A DNA stretch of 57,545 nucleotides from Bacillus hominis (GTDB lineage Bacteria; Bacillota; Bacilli; Bacillales; Bacillaceae_G). The notes beneath the pieces are model-generated. The model made no database searches and had not been told where the DNA came from. It worked only from the letters and a program-made list of their open reading frames with translations. Below, one piece after another: positions 32,858-41,007 of the stretch; within the stretch, counting starts at the first letter, position 1, and the number at the start of each line of letters is the position of its first letter. The stretch covers positions 1 through 57,545 of the forward strand of contig NZ_BOQD01000002.1 of NCBI RefSeq assembly GCF_018332515.1, read 5' to 3'. The position numbers and the translations under genes were made by a program.

Positions 32858-34191
32858 ATATGGAAAACTTTAAAACGATAGTTCTAATTAATTTGGTTGT
32901 CATTAGTCTATTTCTTACTTTTAACTTGTGGACATATGTTCCTGATTCTACTTCTATGCAAAATACAAAGTTCGTTCAAGGTAACGAAGAGATAAATCCG
33001 ATAAAGATTTCGGAGGTTGTTCGCCCATCCTCTGTCGTTATTCATAAAGAGAAAAATCATTATGTGAGCGAAAAGAAGGCAAATGTGGATTCAATCTATA
33101 AAATTCTTGAAAACGGAGAATTACATAATTTCGAGGAAATAACGGGGACAGTCCCTAAAGGTGATTTTCTGTCTTATGTACACGGAGAAGAAAAAATTGA
33201 ATTTGTTTTTCCTACAAATATCCCGTTAGATACGATTAAAGATATGTTTAATATTAAAGATAAAAACATAGAAAGTAACAGAAGTTTTAATCGTATTATA
33301 ATTGATCCTTCTAGAAGTAAGGACCAAGAAATTAAAGTTAGCTTTGTTTCCTATGATACTCCTCATAAAATATATCAAGCAACATTGAGCGGTGCTTATA
33401 TAAAGGATATTATAAATGCTCAAAATCAACTTATAGCAGTAGCAAAACCATATTTTGAGTATCAAATAAATGATACAAAAAAACTTTTTTTACCAGAGGG
33501 GATTACGGAATTAAGTAAGGTAGAGTATATTACAGCTAAACTAGAAGTGGATCCATTTAAAAATGCTTTATTTAGTGATCCACGTTATTTAAGTCCTATT
33601 TCTGAGAAAACAAAGGAAACATTTACGGATGGCATCCGTTCTATGGAAATCGATAAGTCGGATGCAATGTTAAAATATAAAAATTCCGCTGTACATGGTG
33701 ATAAAACCACGGATAATGCGGTAATTTTACAAAAAAGTTTTGACTTTGTAAGTGGACATAGTGGATCCTTGAATTCCTATCGTTTTGATTATATTAATGG
33801 GAGGAAAACTTCATTCCGTTTATATGAGGATGGTTTGCCTGTATTTAATGCAAATGGAATAGCGGAATTAAAACAAGTATGGGGTTCAGGTGAAATTATG
33901 CAGTATGAAAGACCCTTTTTTGGGTTCAGTATTACTTTGCCTAGTAAACAACAAACAACTTCTCTTGCATCAGGTCATACAGTGATGACATCACTAGAGA
34001 ATAATCCAGAAATTGATAAAAAATCAATTCAGGATGTTGGTATTGGTTATAAAATGTCATTGGAACCTTCCATCAATGATGGGAGAATCGCTGTCTTACA
34101 GCCGATATGGTATGTAAAATGTGAAGAAGATGGTAAGCAACAAATATATGAGTGGAGTGAGGGGGGACTAAATGGATTGGGATCGAATTAA
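32854..34191 (+). CDS. yycH: WalK regulator YycH
   Basis: A membrane-anchored extracytoplasmic protein that with YycI restrains WalK in B. subtilis. 445 residues: one N-terminal membrane helix (about 8-27) and a large beta-rich outer domain with the YycH pattern (RPSSVVIH..., SFDFVSGHSGSLNSYRFDYINGRKTSFRLYEDGLPVF). ATG at 32854 is coupled to the walK stop; ATG at 32860 is a poorer fit. Its end overlaps yycI by 20 bp. Confidence 0.93.
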   Translation: MNMENFKTIVLINLVVISLFLTFNLWTYVPDSTSMQNTKFVQGNEEINPIKISEVVRPSSVVIHKEKNHYVSEKKANVDSIYKILENGELHNFEEITGTVPKGDFLSYVHGEEKIEFVFPTNIPLDTIKDMFNIKDKNIESNRSFNRIIIDPSRSKDQEIKVSFVSYDTPHKIYQATLSGAYIKDIINAQNQLIAVAKPYFEYQINDTKKLFLPEGITELSKVEYITAKLEVDPFKNALFSDPRYLSPISEKTKETFTDGIRSMEIDKSDAMLKYKNSAVHGDKTTDNAVILQKSFDFVSGHSGSLNSYRFDYINGRKTSFRLYEDGLPVFNANGIAELKQVWGSGEIMQYERPFFGFSITLPSKQQTTSLASGHTVMTSLENNPEIDKKSIQDVGIGYKMSLEPSINDGRIAVLQPIWYVKCEEDGKQQIYEWSEGGLNGLGSN

Positions 34192-35008
34192 AACAATATT
34201 TATTGTGACCTTTTTTGTTTTAGACCTCTTTCTTATCTTCCAGTTCATTCAAAAGCAAGATAGTAATCAATTAGAACTTGTGACGGAAACGAAAATCGAT
34301 CAACAATTAAAAGCTGAAAAAATTACTATGGGGAATTTTCCTAAAGAACCGAAGAAAGAGTCATTTATAATGGCGAAAAATAAGGTTTTCAAAGAAGAAG
34401 ATGTGCAATCTTTAAAAAATCAGACGGCGCATGTGCAAGACGAATATCAAATAGAGGGTAAATTAAAAGAGCCTTTTTTAAATACAAAATCATCGTCAAA
34501 AGATAAGTATAATGAGTTTTTGAAAAATTATGTGCTGGATGGACAAAAATATGAGTTTGGAGCAATAAAGGACTCAAAAATTTACTTCTTTCAAAAGTAT
34601 AAAGATAAACCGATCTTCTACAATAATCGTGCGATGATTGTTGTAGATTTAAATGAAAAAAACGAGCTTATTTCGTATACACAAACAATGTTAACGGATT
34701 TGAAGGAAATGGGCGAAAGCGAAAAGACGAAAGAACAAGAAATTATTACTGCTCAAACAGCTTTAGAAAATATATATTTGAAAAATAAAATTGCAGAAAA
34801 TACGCACGTGAAAGAGGCGCAGATTGGATATGCGACTCTTGCGGAGTCTTCTTCTAATATACAAGTGCTTGCTCCAACATGGAACTTAAAGACAGAACAG
34901 AAAAAGGATTTTTTTGTGAATGCAATTGAAGGACAAGTTATGGAATTAGGGGAAACTCAAATGCCGGAAGAACATAATGGAGTGAGAAAGAATGAGTATG
35001 CACTTTAG
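34172..35008 (+). CDS. yycI: WalK regulator YycI
   Basis: 278 residues: N-terminal membrane helix ([25 protein letters not shown]) and an extracytoplasmic YycI domain, the partner of YycH in restraining WalK. ATG at 34172 lies within the end of yycH and is preceded by GAGGGGGG. It overlaps walJ by 17 bp, so yycH-yycI-walJ are read as a tightly coupled unit. Confidence 0.93.
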   Translation: MDWDRIKTIFIVTFFVLDLFLIFQFIQKQDSNQLELVTETKIDQQLKAEKITMGNFPKEPKKESFIMAKNKVFKEEDVQSLKNQTAHVQDEYQIEGKLKEPFLNTKSSSKDKYNEFLKNYVLDGQKYEFGAIKDSKIYFFQKYKDKPIFYNNRAMIVVDLNEKNELISYTQTMLTDLKEMGESEKTKEQEIITAQTALENIYLKNKIAENTHVKEAQIGYATLAESSSNIQVLAPTWNLKTEQKKDFFVNAIEGQVMELGETQMPEEHNGVRKNEYAL

Positions 35009-35786
35009 TGTACTTGCAAGTGGAAGTACAGGGAATATGCTATATGTAGGAACAGATGAAAAAAAACTGCTTGTCGATGCAGGTTTAAGTGGTAAAGCAA
35101 CAGAGGCTTTATTTAAACAAGCTGAACTGAATATAAATGACATATCAGGTATTCTTGTAACACATGAGCATAGTGACCACATTAAAGGATTAGGTGTATT
35201 GGCGCGTAAATATGATTTACCTGTTTATGCGAACGAGAAAACATGGAATGCAATGGAACATTTAATAGGTAATATCCCAACTGATCAAAAATTCATTTTC
35301 TCAATAGGAGACGTGAAAACATTTGGGGATATTGAAGTTGAATCATTTGGTGTTTCTCATGATGCGGCAGAACCGATGTTTTATGCTTTTCATAACAATA
35401 ATAGAAAGTTAGCTCTTATTACAGATACAGGATACGTAAGTGACCGTATGAAAGGTGTTATTAAGGGAGCGAATGCTTTCGTATTTGAAAGTAATCATGA
35501 TGTGGAAATGCTTCGTATGGGACGCTATCCATGGAGCATTAAGCGACGTATTTTAAGCGACGTTGGCCACGTTTGTAATGAGGATGCTGCATTAGCGATG
35601 GCGGATGTTATTACAGACGAGACAAAACACATCTATTTAGCGCATTTAAGCTTAGATAATAACATGAAAGAATTAGCGCGTATGTCTGTATCACAAGTAT
35701 TAGAAGAAAAAGGTTTTGGGGTTGGAGAATCCTTTGAAATACATGATACAGATCCAAAAATGCCTACGAAAATTCAATACGTATAA
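34992..35786 (+). CDS. walJ: Metallo-beta-lactamase-fold protein WalJ (YycJ)
   Basis: 264 residues of the metallo-beta-lactamase superfamily. The metal-binding motif [12 protein letters not shown] (His-x-His-x-Asp-His) is present, with further His residues in SHDAAEP and AHLSLDNN. The family is a putative 5'-3' exonuclease tied to the WAL operon and to mismatch repair and replication timing. Start ATG at 34992 overlaps yycI; a second ATG lies two codons on. Confidence 0.94.
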   Translation: MSMHFSVLASGSTGNMLYVGTDEKKLLVDAGLSGKATEALFKQAELNINDISGILVTHEHSDHIKGLGVLARKYDLPVYANEKTWNAMEHLIGNIPTDQKFIFSIGDVKTFGDIEVESFGVSHDAAEPMFYAFHNNNRKLALITDTGYVSDRMKGVIKGANAFVFESNHDVEMLRMGRYPWSIKRRILSDVGHVCNEDAALAMADVITDETKHIYLAHLSLDNNMKELARMSVSQVLEEKGFGVGESFEIHDTDPKMPTKIQYV

Positions 35787-35849
35787 TTCTTCATTTTAGT
35801 AAACAATAAAGGTGAATATAGTTGTTTTCAGGAAGATAGGTGAACAAAT

Positions 35850-37037
35850 ATGTCCTTTATTGATGAAGAAAAATATCGTATTAAACGTGCAGGGAAAAAG
35901 AAACATAAAGGTATTGTAATTTCTAGCATAGCGGGGACAATTGTAGGTGCTTCATTATTTGCATTTGGAGCTCCTTTATTTTCAAATGATGCAGGTAAGC
36001 TTCCGCAAGCTGAAGCAAGTGAAAAAAATATGGCTGAAGCTCAAAATGGAAATGTTCCTGTTAAACAGAGTAGCTTTGTAGACGCTGTTGATCGTGCTTC
36101 AGAGGCTGTTGTTGGTGTTATTAACATTCAACGAGACGATTTTTCAGAGGCTGATTCGGAAGCTGGTACAGGCTCTGGTGTGATTTATAAGAAAACAGAT
36201 GGACATGCGTATATTGTAACGAATAACCACGTTGTTGCTGGGGCGAATCGTATTGAAGTGAGCTTAAGTGACGGTAAGAAAATTCCAGGTAAAGTATTAG
36301 GAACCGATGTAGTCACTGATTTAGCGGTACTAGAAATAGATGCGAAGCATGTGAAGAAAGTGATTGAAATTGGCGACTCTAATACCGTTCGTAGAGGAGA
36401 ACCAGTTATTGCGATTGGAAATCCACTTGGGCTACAATTTTCCGGAACTGTCACACAAGGTATTATTTCGGCTAATGAGCGTATTGTTCCTGTGGATTTA
36501 GATCAAGATGGACATTACGATTGGCAAGTAGAAGTATTGCAAACAGATGCGGCAATTAATCCAGGTAATAGTGGTGGCGCACTTGTTAATGCAGCAGGAC
36601 AATTAATTGGCATTAACTCAATGAAAATTGCAGCAAAAGAAGTAGAAGGAATTGGACTAGCTATTCCAATTACAAGAGCCGTCCCTGTTATGAATGAACT
36701 TGAGAAATACGGTAAAGTAAAAAGACCTTATGTTGGAATTGAGCTTAGATCGTTAAATGAGATTCCGAGTTACTATTGGTCAAAAACGTTACAATTACCA
36801 GGTAACGTAACGGATGGAGTTTGCATTTTAGATGTGAAAAGTCCTTCGCCAGGTACGGATGCGGGTCTTAGAGAACATGATGTTATTGTGGCAGTAGATG
36901 GAAAAGCGGTGCACGATATTATTGGGTTCCGCACGGCCTTATATAATAAAAAAATTAATGATAAAATGACTCTTACGTTTTATCGTGGTACAAAACGAGC
37001 GACAACAACGGTGAAATTAGGCATTCAAAAGTATTAA
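35850..37037 (+). CDS. htrC: Membrane-anchored serine protease HtrA-like (YyxA/HtrC)
   Basis: A DegP/HtrA quality-control protease facing the outside of the membrane. 395 residues: short cytoplasmic N-terminus, one membrane helix (about 22-44), trypsin-like domain with triad His127 (TNNHVV), Asp157 (VTDLAV) and Ser241 (GNSGGA), and one PDZ domain (about 290-390, PGTDAGLREHDVIVAVDGK). It closes the WAL operon. AGGTGAAC precedes the ATG. Confidence 0.95.
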   Translation: MSFIDEEKYRIKRAGKKKHKGIVISSIAGTIVGASLFAFGAPLFSNDAGKLPQAEASEKNMAEAQNGNVPVKQSSFVDAVDRASEAVVGVINIQRDDFSEADSEAGTGSGVIYKKTDGHAYIVTNNHVVAGANRIEVSLSDGKKIPGKVLGTDVVTDLAVLEIDAKHVKKVIEIGDSNTVRRGEPVIAIGNPLGLQFSGTVTQGIISANERIVPVDLDQDGHYDWQVEVLQTDAAINPGNSGGALVNAAGQLIGINSMKIAAKEVEGIGLAIPITRAVPVMNELEKYGKVKRPYVGIELRSLNEIPSYYWSKTLQLPGNVTDGVCILDVKSPSPGTDAGLREHDVIVAVDGKAVHDIIGFRTALYNKKINDKMTLTFYRGTKRATTTVKLGIQKY

Positions 37038-37065
37038 AAACAGGAGGGCCTACCTCCTGTTTTCT
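37036..37065 (+). terminator. Terminator after htrC
   Basis: Stem AAAACAGGAGG / CCTCCTGTTTT with a 5-base loop, followed by CTATTG. Short T-run. Confidence 0.7.
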
Positions 37066-37090
37066 ATTGTAGAAAAGTGAGGTGAAGAAT

Positions 37091-37276
37091 ATGAATTTAC
37101 CTTGTTGTTTAGAACATGTTGAATTAGCATTAGATATCATTGTGGATGAATGTGAAGTTGCACCGGTTATTAACAATGTGGATAACTCTAAAGAAGAGAA
37201 AAAAACATGTGAATTTTGTCAAAATGAGGCGACATATGTTGTATCGAACACAGATTCTCACACAATATGTGGGTAA
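37091..37276 (+). CDS. CxxH/CxxC protein, BA_5709 family
   Basis: 61 residues with the two diagnostic motifs CLEH and CEFC, which could bind a metal ion. The family is small, of unknown function, and found in Bacillus near rlmH. ATG at 37091 has GAGGTGAA upstream; the in-frame GTG at 37082 overlaps that site. Two DnaA boxes (TGTGGATAA at 37177-37185 and TGTGGGTAA at 37268-37276) lie inside the gene, the second supplying the stop codon, so coding and DnaA-binding constraints overlap. Confidence 0.85.
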   Translation: MNLPCCLEHVELALDIIVDECEVAPVINNVDNSKEEKKTCEFCQNEATYVVSNTDSHTICG

Positions 37277-37310
37277 CATTTGTGGATATGTGGATAAGTC
37301 CTGTGGATAA
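37177..37310. promoter_or_regulatory. DnaA-box cluster upstream of rlmH
   Basis: Five inverted boxes: TGTGGATAA 37177-37185, TGTGGGTAA 37268-37276, TGTGGATAT 37281-37289, TGTGGATAA 37289-37297 and TGTGGATAA 37302-37310. Three are exact. The last four fall within 43 bp, and two share a base as the oriC unwinding boxes do. A DnaA-binding cluster is known beside yydA (rlmH) in B. subtilis. Confidence 0.83.
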
Positions 37311-37335
37311 CGTGTTTGTAAGGTGGGGAATAGAT

Positions 37336-37815
37336 GTGAATATCTCGATTATTTCAATCGGAAAATTAAAAGAAAAATACTTAAAACAAGGTATAGCGGA
37401 ATACTTAAAACGATTATCTTCTTATGCAAAAGTAGAAGTAATTGAATTGCCAGATGAAAAGGCACCAGAAAATTTAAGTGCGGCAGAAATGTTAATTGTA
37501 AAAGAAAAAGAAGGCATACGTATACTGGATAAAATTTCTGATGATACACACGTCATTGCGCTAGCAATAGAAGGAAAACAAAAATCATCAGAAGAATTTG
37601 CAGCAAGTATAGATCGCCTTGCTACATATGGAAAGAGCAAAATCACATTTGTAATTGGCGGATCACTGGGGCTTAGTTCTGAAGTAATGAAGCGCTCAAA
37701 CGAATCTCTTTCTTTTTCAAAAATGACATTACCACACCAATTAATGCGATTAGTGTTACTTGAGCAAGTGTATAGAGCGTTTCGTATTAATCGTGGTGAA
37801 CCGTATCATAAATAA
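37336..37815 (+). CDS. rlmH: 23S rRNA (pseudouridine-1915-N3)-methyltransferase RlmH
   Basis: A SPOUT-family enzyme that methylates pseudouridine 1915 of 23S rRNA. 159 residues from GTG at 37336 ([16 protein letters not shown]), with the SAM knot [13 protein letters not shown] and C-terminal [17 protein letters not shown] precedes the start; the longer reading upstream runs through the DnaA boxes and is not credible. Its last 21 bases and stop form the left copy of the direct repeat that bounds the island to its right. The homologous codons in Staphylococcus (orfX) are the SCCmec attachment site. Confidence 0.97.
   Translation: MNISIISIGKLKEKYLKQGIAEYLKRLSSYAKVEVIELPDEKAPENLSAAEMLIVKEKEGIRILDKISDDTHVIALAIEGKQKSSEEFAASIDRLATYGKSKITFVIGGSLGLSSEVMKRSNESLSFSKMTLPHQLMRLVLLEQVYRAFRINRGEPYHK
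37794..37815 (+). repeat. Left direct repeat (attL-like), 3' end of rlmH
   Basis: 22 bp (TGGTGAACCGTATCATAAAT then AA) identical to 41720-41741; agreement extends left to TC(G/A). It is followed by GGGCGGTTTT, the left inverted end of the island. Core GAACCGTATCATAAATAA differs from the staphylococcal SCC integration core GAAGCATATCATAAATGA (recalled) at only three positions, because both encode E-P/A-Y-H-K-stop. Confidence 0.85.
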
Positions 37816-37837
37816 GGGCGGTTTTGAGAATTGTTTT

Positions 37838-37873
37838 AAAAGGCGTAACTATTTATTAGTTATGTCTTTTTAA
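37838..37873 (+). terminator. Terminator just inside the island
   Basis: Stem AAAAGGCGTAACTA / TAGTTATGTCTTTT with G-U pairs and a T-run. It would end rlmH transcripts after insertion. Confidence 0.65.
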
Positions 37874-37970
37874 TTTTAAGAATGTATAGAAGATATGTAA
37901 ATCTGATAGGCCATTCGGCAATACTTGGTGAAAGTCAATTGGAATATATGCAAAGGTAAAATCATATTTG

Positions 37971-37998
37971 TTACAAAGTCGAAATCTGATGTTATACT
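37971..37998 (+). promoter_or_regulatory. Possible promoter of the HipA-like kinase gene
   Basis: Extended -10 TGTTATACT (TATACT 37993-37998) with a weak -35 TTACAA (37971-37976) 16 bp upstream. It lies 40 bp before the chosen ATG. Confidence 0.45.
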
Positions 37999-38038
37999 TA
38001 AATATGGTATATATTCTATGTTATTGGAGAGAAATTCT

Positions 38039-38998
38039 ATGGATCATTATTCTATTGTGGACATCTCTAGTTGGAAATATGAAAATATTAACGTTTCAGG
38101 TTCAAAAGAAAAGCGATGGTATCGTTCATTAGATAAAAATCAGTTAGCGCTCTTTAAATTGCCCATTTCTATGACAAGTGATAGCACCCCTGGTGAAGGA
38201 GAGTCTACAGGGGAAGTATGGTCTGAAAAAATATGTAGTGAAATTGGTAATTATATTGGTTTCCCTACACATAATGTAGACATAGGTGCTCTTTTAATTG
38301 ATGATGAGGCCATAGAGTACTATGGATTGAATGGAAAAGATGTTAAAACTGGGGATAAGGTATTTGGTGCTTTATGCTGGTCTTTTCTAGATGAAACTAA
38401 AGATAGTTTAGTTGAAGGTGCAGATATGATTATGGATTTTGATGAAACCTATGATCGAGATACCTTACAAGGTAAACGCGAAATATATAACTTTGACTTG
38501 TTATACAGGCTTTTCTATGAAAATGGAATCATAGATCATTTATTTCAAATGATTTTATTCGACACATTGATTGGCAATACCGATCGTCATCAGGATAACT
38601 TCGGAGTAATTAGGGATGAGGAAACCGGACGTCAAAAATTTGCCCCATTATATGATAACTCTTCGTCATTGGGGAGAGAAATGAATGAGGGGCGAATAAA
38701 ACTTATGTTAAGTGACGAAAATATGTTCAATTCTTATATATTTGGAAAGAAGTCTTCCACACTTATACGATGGGAAGAGTCATGGACGAAAAAAAAGCTA
38801 AATATTATAGAGTTTTATGAGAACGTGAAAAAGGCGCATCCACAAGAAGTTAATAAAAATTTGTCGAATGTTGCAAAACTTACGGATGAAGTTTTAAAAA
38901 ATATTATTTATAAGGTTCCGCCAACAGTAATGTCTGAACCTAAAAAAGCGTTGGTAAATAAAATTTTAAAAGCAAGAAGAGATTATTTAATAAAGTAG
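38039..38998 (+). CDS. HipA-like (HipT-type) serine/threonine kinase
   Basis: 319 residues of the HipA/CtkA kinase fold without a HipA N-terminal subdomain. Visible features: ATP-site Lys40 in ALFKLP; a Gly/Ser-rich loop at 49-60 (STPGEGESTGEV) resembling the autoregulatory phosphorylation loop; catalytic IGNTDRHQDN (Asp182, Asn187); and metal-binding APLYDN (Asp206). ATG at 38039 is chosen for GGAGAG 7 bases upstream; the frame extends upstream but lacks a ribosome site. The next gene, 11 bp on, encodes the missing HipA N-subdomain fused to HIRAN. No HipB-type helix-turn-helix protein is encoded nearby. In HipBST systems the kinase is split the same way. Kinase assignment is firm; toxin or signalling role and substrate are unknown. 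Confidence 0.83.
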   Translation: MDHYSIVDISSWKYENINVSGSKEKRWYRSLDKNQLALFKLPISMTSDSTPGEGESTGEVWSEKICSEIGNYIGFPTHNVDIGALLIDDEAIEYYGLNGKDVKTGDKVFGALCWSFLDETKDSLVEGADMIMDFDETYDRDTLQGKREIYNFDLLYRLFYENGIIDHLFQMILFDTLIGNTDRHQDNFGVIRDEETGRQKFAPLYDNSSSLGREMNEGRIKLMLSDENMFNSYIFGKKSSTLIRWEESWTKKKLNIIEFYENVKKAHPQEVNKNLSNVAKLTDEVLKNIIYKVPPTVMSEPKKALVNKILKARRDYLIK

Positions 38999-39009
38999 GG
39001 GGATTTGAT

Positions 39010-39747
39010 ATGCCCAAAGGTAACGAAAAATTATTAGTATCGTGGAAGGGTCCTAAATCAAAAAAAAACTTTTTTGTTGGACTACTCTCTAAAAATCATA
39101 TTTCTAATGGATTAAATTATAAATTTATTTACATTCATGAGGTTGTTTTACAAGCAAAAGAAGAAGGGTTTATTCCATTTGTTGGATTGAAGGATCTTGA
39201 CAGGGAGTACAATAGTGATAAGTTATTTTCTGTTTTCGAAAGAAGATTACCTAACCAAAGCCGCAATATTTTCAAAAAATTTATTGATGATTATCAGCTT
39301 CAAACAAGTGATGCTGTAACATGGGAATATCTAAAGCTTACGAAAGGAAGAACTGCTACTGATAATTTATCATTCCTAGAGCCTGTGTATATTGAAAAAG
39401 ATGAACTCAGCTATAACGGAGAGATTGCTGGTTGGTCATTTACAAAAAACAATAATATTAACTTAAAAGTTAATGATCAACTAATTTTACGTAAGGATGA
39501 ACAAAATAAAAATGATACTCAGGCAGTTGAAATTGTTGATCCAGGAAATGAAAATGAACGTGTGGGATATATTCAAAAACCTTTTAATAAAGTATTTTTT
39601 AATTTATTAAAAAAAGGATATGTTTTATCAGGATACATTGAATCAATGAACCTTAATGATAGTAGGCCGACGATAACTATAGAAACAAAAATTTCCATGG
39701 TGGATATTGATTCTAACGAATTAAAGTACTTAATTCATTTTAAGTGA
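39010..39747 (+). CDS. HipA N-subdomain (HipS-like) protein fused to a HIRAN domain
   Basis: 245 residues in two parts. Residues 7-126 follow the pattern of HipA N-subdomain 1 as I know it from E. coli HipA: LVSWKG, then VGLLSK, YKFIYIHE, FSVFERRLPNQSR (compare FNFFDNLLPDSP), and a WEYLKLTKGRTATDNLSFLEP tail (compare LLSEIGRDSVGAVTLIPED). Residues 134-230 form a HIRAN domain: GEIAGWSF, NDQLILRKDEQNKNDTQAVEIVD, ERVGYIQKPFNKVFFNLLKKGY. HIRAN domains bind DNA 3' ends in eukaryotic HLTF. It starts with ATG after GGGGGAT and is in an operon with the kinase. By analogy with HipS it may be the cognate inhibitor or partner; that is inference. Confidence 0.75.
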   Translation: MPKGNEKLLVSWKGPKSKKNFFVGLLSKNHISNGLNYKFIYIHEVVLQAKEEGFIPFVGLKDLDREYNSDKLFSVFERRLPNQSRNIFKKFIDDYQLQTSDAVTWEYLKLTKGRTATDNLSFLEPVYIEKDELSYNGEIAGWSFTKNNNINLKVNDQLILRKDEQNKNDTQAVEIVDPGNENERVGYIQKPFNKVFFNLLKKGYVLSGYIESMNLNDSRPTITIETKISMVDIDSNELKYLIHFK

Positions 39748-39800
39748 TAGAGGGGACAATTTTATTCTTATAATATTATGAAATACATTTAAATAGATCA

Positions 39801-39833
39801 TAGTGACCGTACCATAAGTAGGTGCGGTTTTTT
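39801..39833 (+). repeat. Degenerate internal att copy that doubles as terminator
   Basis: Aligned with the rlmH end plus island start (from 37794), 26 of 32 columns agree, including ACCGTA, CATAA and GCGGTTTT. The segment ACCGTACC / GGTGCGGT followed by a T-run also forms a hairpin that would end the kinase-HIRAN transcript. Confidence 0.6.
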
Positions 39834-39943
39834 ATTAAATTTAACATATTATAGTCATTTGTTATCCTTAACTACACTGATATTGTTAAGAGAAAGTTAT
39901 AATGGAAAGTTTTAAAAACCAAGTAATTAAAGCAGCTGAGGAA

Positions 39944-39984
39944 AAGGATTGAACAAAGGAGTATTTGTTCAATCCTTTTTGAAT
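39944..39984 (+). terminator. Terminator-like hairpin in the island
   Basis: Stem AAAAGGATTGAACAAA / TTTGTTCAATCCTTTT with a 6-base loop and T-run. No intact gene directly precedes it, so it probably belonged to a deleted one. Confidence 0.75.
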
Positions 39985-40053
39985 TTTACAGGATATGAAT
40001 AATTCAAAGAGAGTATTAAATAATATATAATGTTACTTGTGGAGGTTGTTTGA

Positions 40054-40932
40054 ATGATAATAGATTTTTTAGATAGTATTAATAAAAGTTCTTCCTTAAC
40101 AACTTCTAGTAGAACGGGAAGTTTAAATAAAGAGATTAATGAGCAATATTTTACTCCAATGCCAATTGCCTCTTTTATGAGTTCCATGTTTACCCCCATA
40201 AAAAAGAATGTAATAAATTTTATGGATGCAGGAGCTGGAGTGGTTGTGAGCCGTACAGTCAATAAGCTAAAGAACGGAACAAAGAAAACTATTGAATATT
40301 ATGCGTGTGGTGCATGGAAGAACCAAGGGACATCAGTTTGCAACTCTAATACAATTCGTGCGGATAAGGCAGAGGTATACATTTTTGAGCGACTACAGCA
40401 ACTTGCTACAAACGAGCAACTGATTCAGGACATTGTTGACACAGTGAACGGTAAACGATCTAACAACGATGAGCCGATAAAGCGTGAATTTGCAACACTA
40501 ACCAAAGAACTCGAAAAGCTACAACGCAAGAAAGAAAAGGCCATGGAGATGTTTGAAGATGACCTCATTACAAAAGTAGAGTTACAGCAACGCTTGAATA
40601 AAATCAATGAATTAATCGACCAAGTAGAAATTCGCTTGCAACCAATTAAATTACAAATGCAGTCGTTAAAGACGCATACAATTAATGCAGGATTGATTAA
40701 AGAGATCATGGCTAATTTTCATAAAGCATTTAAAAGATCAATCACCCAAGAACAGCAGAAGCATTTGGTAACGTTGCTAATAAAGGAAATAACAATTAAT
40801 GAGGAACGAGAGATTGATAGTATCCAAATTCAATTTAATAATGCGGTACTGAACTACTTTACTGAAAAAGGTGTAGATAAGTCGTCAGATGATGACTTAT
40901 CTACACCTTTTTGTATTATATTGCAAATATAG
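40054..40932 (+). pseudogene. Chimeric remnant: N-terminus of an adenine DNA methyltransferase fused to the C-terminus of a large serine recombinase
   Basis: 292 codons, open throughout, but made of two unrelated pieces. Residues 1-62 match the start of an N6-adenine methyltransferase: EQYFTPMPIASFMSSMF, then SAM motif I FMDAGAG. From about residue 63 the sequence is the C-terminal part of a large serine recombinase: VVVSRT, zinc-ribbon Cys pair YYACG and SVC (Cys85, Cys96), NTIRADKAEVYIFERL, coiled coil (about 140-205) and terminal domain. The catalytic serine and recombinase domains (about 300 residues) and the first zinc-ribbon Cys pair are missing. Neither parent activity can remain. The reading frame survived the join. 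ATG follows GGAGG. A terminator hairpin overlaps the last codons. Confidence 0.8.
40865..40912 (+). terminator. Terminator at the end of the recombinase remnant
   Basis: 19-bp stem AAAAAGGTGTAGATAAGTC / GACTTATCTACACCTTTTT, inside the last codons of the chimeric ORF. Confidence 0.8.
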
Positions 40933-41007
40933 GAATTCCTATTTTCAAAACCATTTTAATGAAATATAATTAAATTAGGAACGTATATTCTTCTTCGAGG
41001 TGATTAT

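Larger units (their letters stand above)
39748..40053. other. Intergenic segment of the island (306 bp)
   Basis: Contains the degenerate att copy and hairpin (39801-39833) and a second hairpin at 39944-39984. A 16-codon ORF with a poor ribosome site (39902-39952, MESFKNQVIKAAEEKD) ends inside the second hairpin. It is probably the remnant of a truncated gene. No other gene is visible. Confidence 0.6.

Noticed and set aside
37267-37335. N-terminal extension of RlmH (23 codons)
   Set aside because: It is encoded by overlapping DnaA boxes. AGGTGGGG and GTG at 37336 give the standard 159-residue enzyme.
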